Shown here: in pieces, positions 1 through 13,702 of the stretch
Layout of the letters: each line of letters begins with the position of its first letter
Position numbering within the stretch: the stretch's first letter is position 1
Source of the DNA: Bidens hawaiensis
Taxonomy: Eukaryota; Streptophyta; Magnoliopsida; Asterales; Asteraceae
Direction: 5' to 3'
NCBI GenBank assembly: GCA_021521415.1
Contig: JAIQDT010000831.1
Coordinates: 124,001 to 188,000 of the forward strand
Length of the DNA: 64,000 nt
The notes under the pieces: model-generated
Told to the model about the DNA's origin: nothing
The model's input: only the letters and a program-made list of their open reading frames with translations
Database searches by the model: none
Translations under genes and position numbers: made by a program

Positions 1-1236
1 TATATGATGCATCCGGGAAGTGACAAGATGTATCATAATCTAAAAGACGATTACTGGTGGATCGGGATGAAGAAAGACATTGCCTTATATGTAGCTAAGT
101 GCCTGACGTGTTCAAAAGTGAAATCCGAGCACCAAAAGCTGTTAGGATTGTTACAACAACCTGAAATACCGATTTGGAAGTGGGATATGATAACTATGGA
201 TTTCATCATGAAGTTACTGAAAACTTCACGTCAAAATGATGCAATCTGGGTTATTGTAGATAGACTTACGAAGTCTGCCCATTTCATTCCAATTCAAGAA
301 ACATTTAGCATGGATAAGTTAGCGCACTTATATGTTGAAAACATTGTATCCTTACATGGTGTGCCGCTATCCATCATTTCTGATAGAGATAGTCGTTTCA
401 CTTCAAATTTTTGGTCAAGTTTTCAAAAATCTATGAGGACTCGACTAAACTTAAGTGCTGCATATCATCCCCAAACTGATGGCCAAAGTGAACGTACAAT
501 TCAAACCTTGGAAGATATGCTTCGTGCCTGTGTTATCGACTTAGGAGGAAGTTGGGACACTCATCTCGCACTGATGGAATTATCGTACAACAACAGTTAT
601 CATACGAGTATCCAAGCAGCACCGTTTGAAGCATTATATGGGCGTAAATGTAGAACACCTGTATGTTGGTCAGAAACAGGTGATAGTCAGTTGTCAGGAC
701 CCGAGATTGTTCAAAGGACTACCGACCAAGTGATACAAATTCGTGAACGACTGAAAACGGCAAGGGATAGACAGAAAAGCTATGCGGATGTTCGCCGCAA
801 ACCTTTGGAATTCAAAGAAGGAGATAGAGTACTATTGAAAGTATCGCCTTGGAAAGATGTAGTAAGATTCGGCAAGAAAGGAAAATTAAGTCCACGATTC
901 GTTGGACCATTCAAGATACTCGAAATAATCAGACCACTTGCTTACCGATTAGAGTTACCCGATGAAATGAAAGGTATTCACGACGTATTTCACGTATCTA
1001 ATCTTCGCAAGTGTTTAGCCGACGAAACTCTTGCTATGCCATTAGAAGATGTTAAAGTCAACGAGAAGCGTAAGTTTGTAGAACAATCAATTCAAATCGA
1101 AGATAGTATGATCAAGTTCCTCAAACACAAGCGACTCAAACTTGTGAAAGTTAAATGGGATTCAAGACGAGGACCCGAGTATACGTGGGAACTCGAGTCA
1201 GAAATGAAGAAAAATTATCCCTATCTATTCCAATAA
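1..1236 (+). CDS. Ty3/Gypsy chromovirus pol, C-terminal part (integrase + chromodomain), cut by window start
   Basis: The open frame runs from the window edge to a TAA at 1234-1236. It starts inside the integrase zinc-binding domain (the CxxC half, KCLTCSKV, is visible). The catalytic core follows with its three acids visible in ITMDFI (~60 aa in), SDRDSRF (~125) and TDGQSERT (~160). The C-terminal part carries the GDRVLLK and [10 protein letters not shown] stretches, then [10 protein letters not shown] and a chromodomain-like end ([14 protein letters not shown]). That order is diagnostic of a chromovirus, most like the Tekay/Del type. The protein would insert element cDNA into chromatin. Gag, protease and RT lie outside the window. 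The visible frame has no stops, so this is a relatively young copy. A purine tract and the 3' LTR follow directly. Confidence 0.93.
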   Translation, partial: YMMHPGSDKMYHNLKDDYWWIGMKKDIALYVAKCLTCSKVKSEHQKLLGLLQQPEIPIWKWDMITMDFIMKLLKTSRQNDAIWVIVDRLTKSAHFIPIQETFSMDKLAHLYVENIVSLHGVPLSIISDRDSRFTSNFWSSFQKSMRTRLNLSAAYHPQTDGQSERTIQTLEDMLRACVIDLGGSWDTHLALMELSYNNSYHTSIQAAPFEALYGRKCRTPVCWSETGDSQLSGPEIVQRTTDQVIQIRERLKTARDRQKSYADVRRKPLEFKEGDRVLLKVSPWKDVVRFGKKGKLSPRFVGPFKILEIIRPLAYRLELPDEMKGIHDVFHVSNLRKCLADETLAMPLEDVKVNEKRKFVEQSIQIEDSMIKFLKHKRLKLVKVKWDSRRGPEYTWELESEMKKNYPYLFQ

Positions 1237-1262
1237 ATCTCGAGGACGAGATTATTCAAAAT

Positions 1263-1272
1263 GTGGGGAGGA
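1263..1272 (+). other. Polypurine tract of the chromovirus
   Basis: GTGGGGAGGA lies immediately before the TGTAACACC start of the LTR. This is the expected position of the plus-strand primer for reverse transcription. Confidence 0.75.
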
Positions 1273-1365
1273 TGTAACACCGCGTCTCAAACCCCATAGG
1301 TTTTAGCCTAAAATACTAACTTTTATAAGTATAGGGACCAATATTGTAAATTCTAGAAATCTTCT

Positions 1366-1635
1366 CCCATCGCGATACGCGACGGGGTAACATTGAACCC
1401 ATCGCGTAGCACGATGGACTTGCACATTAACCCAGAAAAGGGCGGCGTAGCGATACGCTACGACTTAGCCACCAAGGTCATTGCATATCGCGATGACCAG
1501 GCTAAGTAAGTGGACACGTGTCGACACGTGGCACAATGTGACAGGCCACGTGTCACGATCAGAGAGGGCGGCGTCAAATTGCGGTGTCGCGATACGCAAC
1601 GGGTCACAAGGAACCCATCGCGTATCGCGATAGGG
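1366..1635 (+). promoter_or_regulatory. Cluster of six GC-rich short palindromes in U3
   Basis: Palindromes with CCCATCGCG-like arms and a 3-nt spacer (ATA, TAG, TAT) occur at 1366-1386, 1398-1418, 1446-1462, 1584-1603 and 1614-1635, with an eight-base core ATCGCGAT at 1487-1494. They lie 10-290 bp upstream of the TATA box. A related set is at 63774-63905 in an inverted LTR. The role is unknown; protein binding or CG-methylation control is inference. Confidence 0.7.
1513..1554 (+). promoter_or_regulatory. Three G-box/ABRE-like ACGT motifs in U3
   Basis: GACACGTGTC (1513-1522), ACACGTGGC (1524-1532) and CCACGTGTC (1546-1554) are G-box cores (CACGTG) of the type bound by bZIP and bHLH factors in stress and ABA responses. 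They lie ~95-135 bp upstream of the TATA box. Binding is inferred from motif identity only. Confidence 0.6.
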
Positions 1636-1647
1636 TTCAATTTCTGG

Positions 1648-1656
1648 CTATAAATA
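1648..1656 (+). promoter_or_regulatory. TATA box of the chromovirus LTR
   Basis: CTATAAATA, downstream of the G-box and palindrome cluster, is the best Pol II core promoter in the LTR. It would set the U3/R border roughly 30 bp downstream. Confidence 0.7.
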
Positions 1657-3072
1657 GAAGGCTACGGGTTTGAACCAATTCATCCCAAAACACACCCTCA
1701 TATTCACACATTTAGCCTCGAAAGGCGTACCCCATTGCCGTAACAAACCGACGTGCCATTTTTCTCGAAGTTCGTGCAAGGAACGAAGTTATAATCAAGT
1801 AGCAATCATATAAGCGAGTAGATCAAGATCCTGCCTTATCTTATTATCAATCTAAGCATCAAATCTGAGGTAGGAGTTATGTTTAAGTTATTTGAACTAT
1901 TACTTAGACTATCAATCGAGGCTATGGCCTTTAACCTTGATCGCATTTTACAAATCATTCACAATCATGTTTTCATAAACGTTACTTCATGATGAAGTAA
2001 TGTTAAACGAAAGATATATTTTGACGGGCATGTAGTAACTGGAAGGGGGATATCACTAGTAGTAAGTTTCTTGCCTAAGGAAAAGTAATTCGCATAAATC
2101 CCAATCAACCGAGGGACCCGTTTACTTACCTGGAGAAACTTACCAACGTGTTGAACCTATTAGGCCAAAGCATGCTATATCAAACGTCACATAAAACTAA
2201 GTGTTTTCATTCACAATCAAAGATAAACGATTTCAAGGTTAAGCTTACAATCATAGCTTAACATCATTCAAAACATTCATACGAACCTATTTATGTATAG
2301 GTTAAGTATCATTCACAATCAATCAATCAGTCATGGTTTTCCAACACCGACGGTACAGGTGAATACGTTAACCTTTTTAACCAGTCAAAACATGTTTATA
2401 CTCAATAAGACGAACGGGTGTTTGTCTTAACGAGTCAATCAATGTCTACATGAGATAATGAAATCTCTAAAACATTATAATACAAAGTAGAGAATAATAT
2501 CAACTCAGACCGAGCTTAAACGGTCATAACTGTTAAAGCTCAATCAATCAATCAATCAAAGGCAATGAAGCCGCGAGCTTAAACGGTCATGACCAGTTCC
2601 CAGTTTAGGGCCGTTTGGCTCGGGTTATACCGTTGTGTGTGTAGGGCAGTGGTACATATACCGGAAGTAGAAATGCTTCTGCTGAGATTGTCAAGAAAAC
2701 TACGTTTGTATTATAATCGACATTCAAAATGTTTTATTGAGTCATACGTGTTCACCAGCATATAGCTGACGTATTTTTCCAACCCATTGCAGGTAATTAA
2801 GCTTAAGTAGCATTAGCAAGGATTGGAGTCTATATGAAGATAGAAGCGCGTACAAGATGGCTCTGTTTTTAATATAAAATCCTTGTATTATGAAAACATA
2901 TCTTATGTAAACTAATACTCGGGTATTCTATTCCCGAGTAAATTTTCAATGTAAATTAATATTATATTCAACCTAAAGTCTTCCGCTAAAACAAATCCAT
3001 AAACTCTGATATATTTACAAAACATGTACCAACTTGCTGTCACACGCCTAGGCCCTAAGTCGGGGTGTGACA

Positions 3073-4636
3073 TCCTAATTGGTTGCATGCAATGCAAACC
3101 GAATTTTCTGCTTTACAAGTGAATGATACTTGGAAGTTGGTTCCAAGGCCGAATGATAGACCGATAATTAGATGCATGTGTTTATTTCGACATAAGTTTA
3201 AGTCTGATGGTTCGTTGGAACGGTACAAAGCTAGGTTGGTTTTTAACGGGAAATCTCAAACAGTTGGAGTTGATTGTGAAGACACTTTTAGTCCGGTAGT
3301 TAAGCCGGCTACTATTCGGACGGTTTTGTCCTTAGCAGTCTCTCGGTCTTGGCCAATACATCAATTGGATGTTAAAAATGCCTTTTTACATGAGCATTTA
3401 AATGAGATTGTATTTATGCATCAACCTCCCGGAATTGTGGACAAATGTCATCCGGAGTTTGTATGTCGTCTCAAAAAATCTCTATACAGGCTTAAACAAG
3501 CTCCCAGGGCGTGGTATACAAGGTTTGCCAACTTTATTCTTTCAAGGGGATTCAAAAGCAGTGTATGTGACAATTCTCTATTCATATATCACTCCGGGAC
3601 GGACATGGCTTACGTGTTGCTGTATGTGGACGATATTGTTCTTACCGCTTCATCTTCTGTTCTACTGCGACAGATTATAGATATGCTTTCCAAGGAATTC
3701 TCCATGACTGATTTGGGTAATCTACATCACTTTCTGGGCATCACGGCCACCCGCAGCAACAATGGTCTATTTTTATCTCAAGCCCAATATACCAAGGACA
3801 TCATTGCACGTGCCTCCATGACGAACTGTAAACCTGTGTCACCCCAGTTGATTTGGCAACCAAGCTGAGTGCAACAAATGGTGCTCCCTTTAATGACCCC
3901 ACACTTTACCGAAGCTTGGCTGGAGCATTGCAGTATCTCACTTTTACTCGTCACGACATTTCTTATGCGGTTCAACAAATTTGCCTATTCATGCATGATC
4001 CGCGTGAACCTCACTTTACTTTTTTGAAGCGTATTATTCGGTATTTGCAGGGCACCATAGATTACGGCCTCCATATAACTCCTTCAGTTACTACTTCTTT
4101 AGTTGCATACTTTGATGCCGACTGGGGTGGCTGCCCGTATTCCCGTCGCTCGACTAGTGGATATTGCGTTTTTCTTGGTGATAACTTAATCGCTTGGTCC
4201 TCTAAGAGACAACCAACCATTTCAAGATCTAGTGCCGAGGCCGAATACAGAGGTGTTGCAAACGCAGTTGCTGAGGCCACTTGGATTCGTAATCTTCTTC
4301 TTGAATTGCACACTCCATTACGACAGGCGTCTATTGTTTATTGTGAACGTTTCAGCCGTTTACCTTTCAGATAATCCGGTACAGCACCAGCGTACTAAGC
4401 ACATCGAAATTGATATTCACTTTGTCAGAGAAAAGGTTCGTATAGGCCATATTCGGGTTTCTCATGTTCCGTCTTCCTTACAATACGCGGATATTTTCAC
4501 AAAAGGAATCTCACGGCAATTGTTTCAGTCTTTTAGGTCCAGTTTGAATGTCTGTCCGCCGCCCGTTCAAACTGCGGGGGGTGTCTTAGCTGATAATAAT
4601 GCCACCATTATTATAGGAATTGATATAGCCTATTAG
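3073..4636 (+). pseudogene. Ty1/Copia pol remnant (RT and RNase H), interrupted upstream by the Gypsy insertion
   Basis: The frame resumes immediately after the Gypsy LTR with the Copia RT entry PNWLHAMQTEF and continues with YKARLV, QLDVKNAFLHE, SLYRLKQAPRAW and the catalytic LLYVDDIVL. RNase H hallmarks follow (YFDADWGGC, SSAEAEYRGVA, then ADIFTKG). At least two frameshifts break it, near 3845 (RT to connection) and near 4345 (inside RNase H). Gag, integrase and the N-terminal part of RT would lie beyond the Gypsy element, outside the window. It ends at a TAG at 4634-4636, inside the 3' LTR. The product cannot be made as one protein. Confidence 0.92.
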
Positions 4637-4771
4637 TTGCTTAATATTTGCCTTATATATATTTTCCATATTCATGAATATCTCTTCCTATTTTTCGGTT
4701 GTATGATGCCTATTTAAAGGGCCTTTGTAAATCAATGAAATCAAGAATTATTGACCATAATCTCTTTTACA
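4582..4771 (+). repeat. 3' LTR of the Copia remnant (~190 bp)
   Basis: It starts TGTCTTAGC directly after the purine run ACTGCGGGGGG and ends TCTTTTACA. The end of the pol frame reads into it. It holds a TATATATATTTTCC stretch and a short R/U5-like end. Short LTRs of this size are known in Copia elements. The 3' end was placed from the CA terminus without a second LTR for comparison. Confidence 0.6.
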
Positions 4772-5224
4772 CTTGACCCTTTTTAACAATAGCCCTAAAC
4801 GTGTTTGACGAGATTTGACCAACGACTCCATTTTAGACAAAAACCCAAACCATTTTGACCATTTTACCCAGATCCTAAACCCCCTTTATTGGTCATTTTA
4901 AGTTTTAACCAGACCCTACCCCGTTTTGATCTTTTACCCGACATATTTTGCGATAAAGAGTACGCCACTGTGCGCTTCAAACCAAACCCAACTTTTCATT
5001 ATGTGGGAATTCCATGGGTTATATTTCATCTGATTTGCAGCAACTAAACAAATCAGAATTTAAGGAAGAGAAACACAAATCTCAGCAAAAAAAACCCGAT
5101 ATGATCAATTCAATTACTCTCATTTTTTCAAGTCATCAACATCAAGTGTTTGTTATACATTATAGTGGTGAAAAAGACAACAAAAAAGCAGACACATCAA
5201 TACCACTGGGAAAGAGAGAAGCCA
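4772..5224. other. Intergenic; no gene seen
   Basis: It contains degenerate repetitive text rich in TTTTGACC/AAACCC words and the expected 3' UTR side of NDC1. The short plus-strand ORF at 5014-5232 has no recognisable features. Confidence 0.5.
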
Positions 5225-7364
5225 CTAATTAGCTTGAAACTCAAGAAACATCCTTAGCTTGTGTACGATAAGCTCCCGGCTTCCATACAATGGCTTGCCA
5301 TTACTGATCCAGTCCTTATCAAGTGATCCTTGTTTAGAACTCATAACCATTTCATGATGAAAAGTTGACACGATTTGGTAAAGTGAAGTTCTGAGAATGT
5401 CAGCCATAGAATATGCCTTTGCATAGTGAGGGCCGTCTTTCTTGTGTGATGTGATGCCAACGGCTGCTGCTGCTGTTGGACTTAATGCAGCCCATTTGAT
5501 ATTGGCTGTGGGATATTGGGTGCTTGATGGTTGGAGGTTGGTCTTTTTTCCCATTGAAGTTTCAACAGCTAATAAGCAAGCCAAAAGGGTAGAGATGGTG
5601 GATGTGTTGCAGCCAGAGAGTTGGGCAACCCCCAAACGATCTTCTTTGTGGGACCGTATAGTCAGTGAAGATGCAATACGGGCACTCCAAGCACATACCT
5701 GTAAAGCGGGTTATGAAAGTTCATAAATTTATATTTTTAATAACTAGAAAAATAATATTAAAATACAGAAAAGGGTCTAGATACAGCCAAAGAAGCTTTA
5801 TAGACAACTAAAAATAAGCCTAACTCCACGTGTACAAGTAGATACAGCCTATGCAGGAACTTATCCAACAATTTACTCGACTCATTGTACACACTTATAC
5901 AGCTTATTCAAAAATAGTCAGCACCTAAAAAAAGTCATATAAATAGCAAATTAGCAATTAAAAAATATTCTTCTTAGCCTTAGCTTAAAACTATTAATTT
6001 ACTAAGAACACACATTTAATCTTTCCATCAAAAGCTCTCAACTTTTGATGTTTTGGTTCTATGAAGACACGAGGAGAAAAAAAAGCTCACCGAGTCACAA
6101 CAGGAAAAAAAGAAAGTGAATAATGAACTGTAGGGTTAAATTATCGATTAAAGGCTTCTTTATCCACTGTGTAATAAAAAAATCAGCACAAATAAAAGGG
6201 TCTGTAAGTAATTGTTCTGTGTCAATAAAACCATACTAAAAAGAGGTTGAAGTAGATGTTAAAAAAAATTCGTATCCGAATCTGAATCATTCGAAAGTAC
6301 GAATTTTCGGATCAGAATCACAATTTTGGAAATTTTCGCATATTTCAAATATCGGATATCCAAAATTTTAATTTGGTTAATTTTAATTATTTATTATATT
6401 TAAATACATAAATATCATTTTGAAAACCTAATCACCAAATACCCATTTCCCACACTCAGACTCGTCATTCTGCATCTGAAAGTTCATCTTAAATTCCTAA
6501 TATTATTCTCAGCGCTCAAAGCGACTCTAATGCTTGACTGAACCAAAGCCCTAATCTCGTTGGTGCTCATCGACACGCGCCGCTGCTTATCATCTCTGTC
6601 TCGCCGGCTTGCTAATTCCGGCCACCAACACGCCGCTAGGCCGGCTGCCCTTCTCCACGTTCCCCAATACGCGAACTCCTCTCGACTGAACTCTGAAACC
6701 CAAAGCGAATCTCCGAGTTTTGAATGAAATCTGAAACTTAATCATGTCTTCTATGTTCTAATTTCAAATCTTTGATTTTAACCAGCCATTAAACTTGAAT
6801 ATCTAATTTCCAGTATTCAATGTTCTATTCTTTCAAGTTTTGAAACAACTAGAATTCGTTTGAAATGTTCTTTATTTAAGATTAAATCTGGACAGGATTT
6901 AGTTGTTTGAAATGTAGGCTTTACTTTAAGCAAATATGATTTTTTTTTAATTTAGTTTTTTTTTTATTTGGATATCCAAAAGGATAATCCGAATCCATAT
7001 AATTTTGGATATCCGAAATTTCGAATACGCATTCAGATAGCAAAATCCACTATCCGAAGCTCCGGATATCCGGTTTTGAACACCCCTAGTTTGAAGAACC
7101 CAACTTATATAAGCCTCGCCTCACTCAAGCGCCTAAGTGCACATACTCAAATTCATTAATTTAATCATTCATTAACACACCAATTGAGCATCATGAAGTC
7201 TTTATTCCCAACTTATAATAAAAAAGATTTAAGTGTACGAGTAGATAGAAAAGAATACTCTAAAAGAGAAGATTTACAATATGCACATGTAGTATAGAGC
7301 ATGAATTTAAAATTTCAAAATATGTAATCTTTTAACTTGTACGATATATATGTTGATAGGCCCC

Positions 7365-7395
<31 letters not shown>

Positions 7396-10300
7396 AAAAA
7401 AAAACTAATGTGCTCCTTAGCTTTGAGTTTCTAGATCTCATTTTCCCAAATAGTGAGCAAAATGTTACATAAATAACATCTTATAGTATATCTAAAAAGG
7501 ATAAAAAAGATAAAACTTTTGAAACAAGAAAAAGGAACATGCAAGTGAGCATTCTGACTACAAGAACCTCAACTAATATATGGATCTTAAAACTAAGTCA
7601 TAAAACAATTAAAGACTGACATTTCAACTGAAATTCTTATAGAAAGATTGATTCGAGTTCGTTTCATACAAGTCAAATAAAAAAAGCTAAACTCTTAAGA
7701 GTGTAAATTAATACGCAAAACTGGAAAATATAAAAATTGTGCTTGTATTTGACAACCTAGATGTTTGCAAAAACTAATTAAGAGTGAAAATAAAGGACTG
7801 CATAAAGAGTAAAATTGTTAACCTGAAAGTCATGAAACGGTTCATAGAGTCTTGAAACTGAAGACTCAGTTGGCGAACGCAACTGATTAGACAACGGAGA
7901 TGCTGACTTGTCAACGGAGCTCCCGAGTCCTTCACTCAAATCCAAAGTGAGCTGTTCCAAAGGCTTCAAGCATACAGCTATCACTTTTTTGTAAGTCTCG
8001 CCAGTTTCTTCAAAAAATGCAGCTCGGCGCCAGGTGTCAACATTACTCTCACTAACCATGCACAGATCAATATAAGCAAGATGATGCACAAGTGACCTTC
8101 CACTTGTCTCCTCAAGAGGTGCAAGAAGATGATCACTTGGATTCGTTGCTGCTGCAGCTGATCCCTTTAGAGGTGCAAACAAATACCTCTTTGTAAGAAA
8201 CACCTATACACCAAGTTTTGCCAATTTAGTACATCTCTTGGAACAAAGATCAAGGATAAAACATAAGAGACAGGTCAGAAAAGTTGAGTAACTAGATCTG
8301 TAAAGAACCGAAACAACACAAACAGAGCAGAACGTGTTCGTTTGTTAAACTTTAACAACCTAACAAACAAACACAAAGTGATAGGAGAAACTAGCAGGGT
8401 TAAAGACCGCTAAGTTCGCAATGTCACGCGTGTAAACAATGGTCAACGTCAGCAAGAATACTAACGGGGTCAAGGTCCGTTATGTTCGGGAATGACAGAA
8501 TAAAACAAGTTACAAGTTGGGACTTGGGAGTGATGGAAGACAAATCGTTAGTTGGGAGTGTTATCAGACAATGACTGAAGGTTGGAAGTGTTAAAAACCA
8601 ATAACCCTTTACTAGATAAACAAATATAAACAAACTTCCAACCAAACAGTTCACTAATGACTAAACGTTCAGTTCGTTTACAAGCCTATAAGTAACATGT
8701 CAACAAATGAAATAGGTCGGGTCAGGTATCGTTGGTTGGGCTGGCCCGAAATAGTGTTAGTCCAAAATCTTTTTTTTTTAAATTTATATGTAATTAGTGT
8801 GACAAATATGATTACTAAAGCTGCATTACTTCATAATTATTCTATAACTTTTTAATAAATTGGATTATGAGATTTTACTGTTACAGATATATTTTGGGAA
8901 ACTTTCAACCTGTCTAACCCATTTTACCCATTTCATTTTAAGCTATCTTTTTACCCAACTTGAGCTGTTAGATAACAAATATGAAAATGGGGCAAAATTG
9001 CCACAGCAAGTACATAAAAAAATATGTGTTTAGAATATTAAACCTGAAGCAAATGGCGATTTAGTTCCCAACAGAGAAACACCATGCATGATGCAAAGTA
9101 GAAAACAATCTGGTCAAGAATAAGATCTCTCATTGCCACCTTGCGGTCACTAATAAAAAGAGGCACCACTAACGAGACCAAATACCCAGTAGTTGCAAGC
9201 CTAACTGCTTTTACAACTGCCTTCCGAACACCCATTTTGTAGCTGAAGAAGAGAGGCCTCTGTCAATATTTAGACAAAATATCAGTAAAGAAAAACCATC
9301 TGCATGCATATTTTGACAACAATCCAGTTGGTTGATTAGACAAGCAATGATGATCCTAGATTTTGAAATGCACGCATCACATGATGCGACCATCCGTCTG
9401 ATGCAGCGCGCCTTACGCAGTAACCAATATTTGAACAAACTAAACCATTGATCACAATGAGTTTTTCAAATCCAATTGAACAAATCCGACCATCTATTTT
9501 GCAATTAGTTTAAGTATATGAACAGATTAGATCATTGACTGAACAAATCTCACCGTATATGATGAGAATGCCTTAAACTTTAATTTTTAAAATCAAAAAC
9601 TTAAAATACTATCCAAAAATACTCTTTTTGTATTTTTAGTACTAAATGCCTAACACAAGTATCAATCACAGTGAGTTTTTCAAATCTTATTGAACAAATC
9701 TGACCATCAATTGAGCAATGGGTTTGAGTATATGAACAAATTAAATCATTGATCGAACAAATCTCACCATATATTATGAGAACGCCTTATATTTTAGTAA
9801 CTAAGAGTTAACAACTTAAAAAATATTATCCATAAGCATCTTTTTTGTACTTTTTTTTAATACTAAATGCCTCACATACGTGATGCACGCGCATGACGCA
9901 ATCGGCTTAATGCGCCGTTTATAACCAAGACGATGATATCAAACTGGCAAATGACCATGATATTTGGATATTGAACAATCAGCATTAGTAAATCAAATGT
10001 AATAAATTAAAGGTTTCGCTGATGCTCATTGTTCATTTATTTAACAAATTAATGCTTAAGCAAATTAAACACAAAAAAATGACCTGAACAATGGGGAAAT
10101 CCAAAATCCATCGCCTCGTAAACACGTAATGCGATCCGTAAACCAATCCAACAACCAAACTCCTAAACCCCAACACTCCAAAAACCTCACAATCAGAGAA
10201 GCAAACAACCGCCAAATAAGCAGCCACACAACAACAACCTACAAACACTGACAACCCTAACGTAACCCTAACTCTCCGTCTGAAATCAACCGGCAACGGC

Positions 10301-10614
10301 TGCCCGCCGTACACAAACACAAGTCTCAGCACACCAAACAATAACTCAACCGGCGAGACGCCGCGGACGAGCTGAGGAGATGATATTATGAAGAGGCTAG
10401 TGGAGAAGAGGATAAGAGATAGGTTGAATAATATGAAGGTTGAGAGGATGTAAGTGATTGTGGTGGTTGATTGGAGGAATGGTGAGATTAGGGTTTTGGA
10501 GAAGAGGTAGAGCAGTGTTGACTGGAGTGATTGCCAGATTAGAAACCCTAGGAATCGGTCGGTGATGATGGTGACGGTGGTGGCATGGTGGTGGTTGAAT
10601 AGTCTTCCGATCAT
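5225..10614 (-). CDS. NDC1: Nucleoporin NDC1 (transmembrane nuclear pore protein), four exons
   Basis: NDC1 anchors the nuclear pore complex in the nuclear envelope. Exons on the minus strand: 10614-10084, 9259-9044, 8203-7823 and 5698-5225, giving ~533 aa. All three junctions are phase 0 with GT/AG introns of 824, 840 and 2124 nt. The N-terminal half has about six hydrophobic segments (near residues 21-43, 53-78, 118-139, 144-166, 197-213, 226-243). The C-terminal soluble half carries plant-NDC1-like blocks: VDTWRRAAFFEETGETYKKV, CAWSARIASSLT, LSGCNTSTISTLLACLLAVE and SLDKDWISNGKPLYGSRE. The first ATG of the open frame is at 10614; the frame is open upstream but has no earlier ATG. No stop or frameshift was seen, so it looks functional. 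A hAT element sits in intron 3 and a diverged tandem duplication in intron 1. The family call rests on remembered plant NDC1 motifs. Confidence 0.85.
6253..7088. mobile_element. hAT-type non-autonomous element in NDC1 intron 3 (836 bp)
   Basis: The right end reads GAACACCCCTA and the left end TAGATGTTAAAA, a decayed terminal inverted repeat. The flanking 8-mers GGTTGAAG (6245-6252) and GTTTGAAG (7089-7096) match at 7 of 8, as expected for an old hAT TSD. Both subterminal regions are built from GGATATCC/CCGAAT words. The centre (~6540-6720) is GC-rich and resembles the GC-rich core of the 18223 element. No transposase is visible. Confidence 0.65.
7361..7404. repeat. Homopolymer C run followed by A run
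   Basis: About 16 C (one T) abut 27 A within NDC1 intron 3. The length is likely polymorphic or uncertain from sequencing. Confidence 0.9.
9451..9873. repeat. Diverged tandem duplication (~210 bp x 2) in NDC1 intron 1
   Basis: Copy 1 (~9451-9657) and copy 2 (~9661-9873) share GAGTTTTTCAAATC, TTGAACAAATC, GTATATGAACA, GAACAAATCTCACC and TACTAAATGCCT in the same order. Both are bounded by GC-rich words such as GATGCACGCGCATGACGCA. The copies differ by substitutions and small indels. Confidence 0.75.
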
Positions 10615-10794
10615 TACTGGTGGTGTCACTGCCGCTTTGCGGCGGAAGAAACAAGTAGTAAAGTGGAGTAAGAGTAATTTGGGGGGTTTGGGAATGGGCG
10701 GGAAGGAATAATATTATTTGTGACAAAACCACATAGATGAATGAGGTATAACATTTCTAAAACCGAGAGGTATTCTCGTGTTGGAGGCTGATCG

Positions 10795-11087
10795 TAGAGG
10801 TTCATAAATCGGTTTAAAATTCAAAACTGGTTCGGTTTAATTAACAAAAGTTAAAACCAGTTTATGGCATGTTTCGGTTCGGGTTGAAACTAGTTTTTTG
10901 ACTAGGTTACGATCGGTTTTGGTTCGAGTTTTGGCCGGCTTTTTCTTGGTTTTGGGTGGTTTCGGTTCGGTTAACCGGTTTTGATGGAAAAAATTACAAA
11001 CTGATTCCGAACCTACAGTTTCAATCGTTTCCAAACCGGTTCGAATTTTGGGTCAGTTCGGTTAACCGGTTTATTTGCTCACCTCTA
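10795..11087. mobile_element. hAT-type MITE between NDC1 and calmodulin (293 bp)
   Basis: The ends are TAGAGGTTCATAAATCGG and the reverse complement of CCGGTTTATTTGCTCACCTCTA, an imperfect TIR starting TAGAGGT. The flanks GCTGATCG (10787-10794) and CCCGATCG (11088-11095) match at 6 of 8. The interior is degenerate GGTTCGG/CCGGTT text. It lies ~180 bp upstream of the NDC1 start codon and could influence that promoter (inference). Confidence 0.65.
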
Positions 11088-11095
11088 CCCGATCG

Positions 11096-13702
<2,607 letters not shown>

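Larger units (their letters stand above)
1273..3072 (+). repeat. 3' LTR of the chromovirus (1.8 kb)
   Basis: It begins TGTAACACC and ends GGTGTGACA, an imperfect inverted terminus with canonical TG...CA. It sits between the polypurine tract and the abrupt resumption of a Copia reading frame at 3073. Its first ~400 bp (U3) contain a run of GC-rich palindromes, three G-boxes and a TATA box at 1648. The remainder is AT-rich and non-coding; short ORFs inside it are chance. Confidence 0.88.

Noticed and set aside
1366..1635. CRISPR-like array of repeats
   Set aside because: Plant nuclear DNA; units are imperfect palindromes with irregular spacing, inside an LTR promoter.
5442..5726. 94-codon plus-strand ORF
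   Set aside because: Antisense shadow of NDC1 exon 4.
8690..8960. Another hAT MITE in NDC1 intron 2
   Set aside because: GGGTCAGG/ACCCATTT words resemble such elements, but no terminal inverted repeat or 8-bp duplication was found.
10397..10732. 111-codon minus-strand ORF rich in His/Pro
   Set aside because: Shadow of NDC1 exon 1 in another frame; the NDC1 frame has family similarity and correct splice phase.
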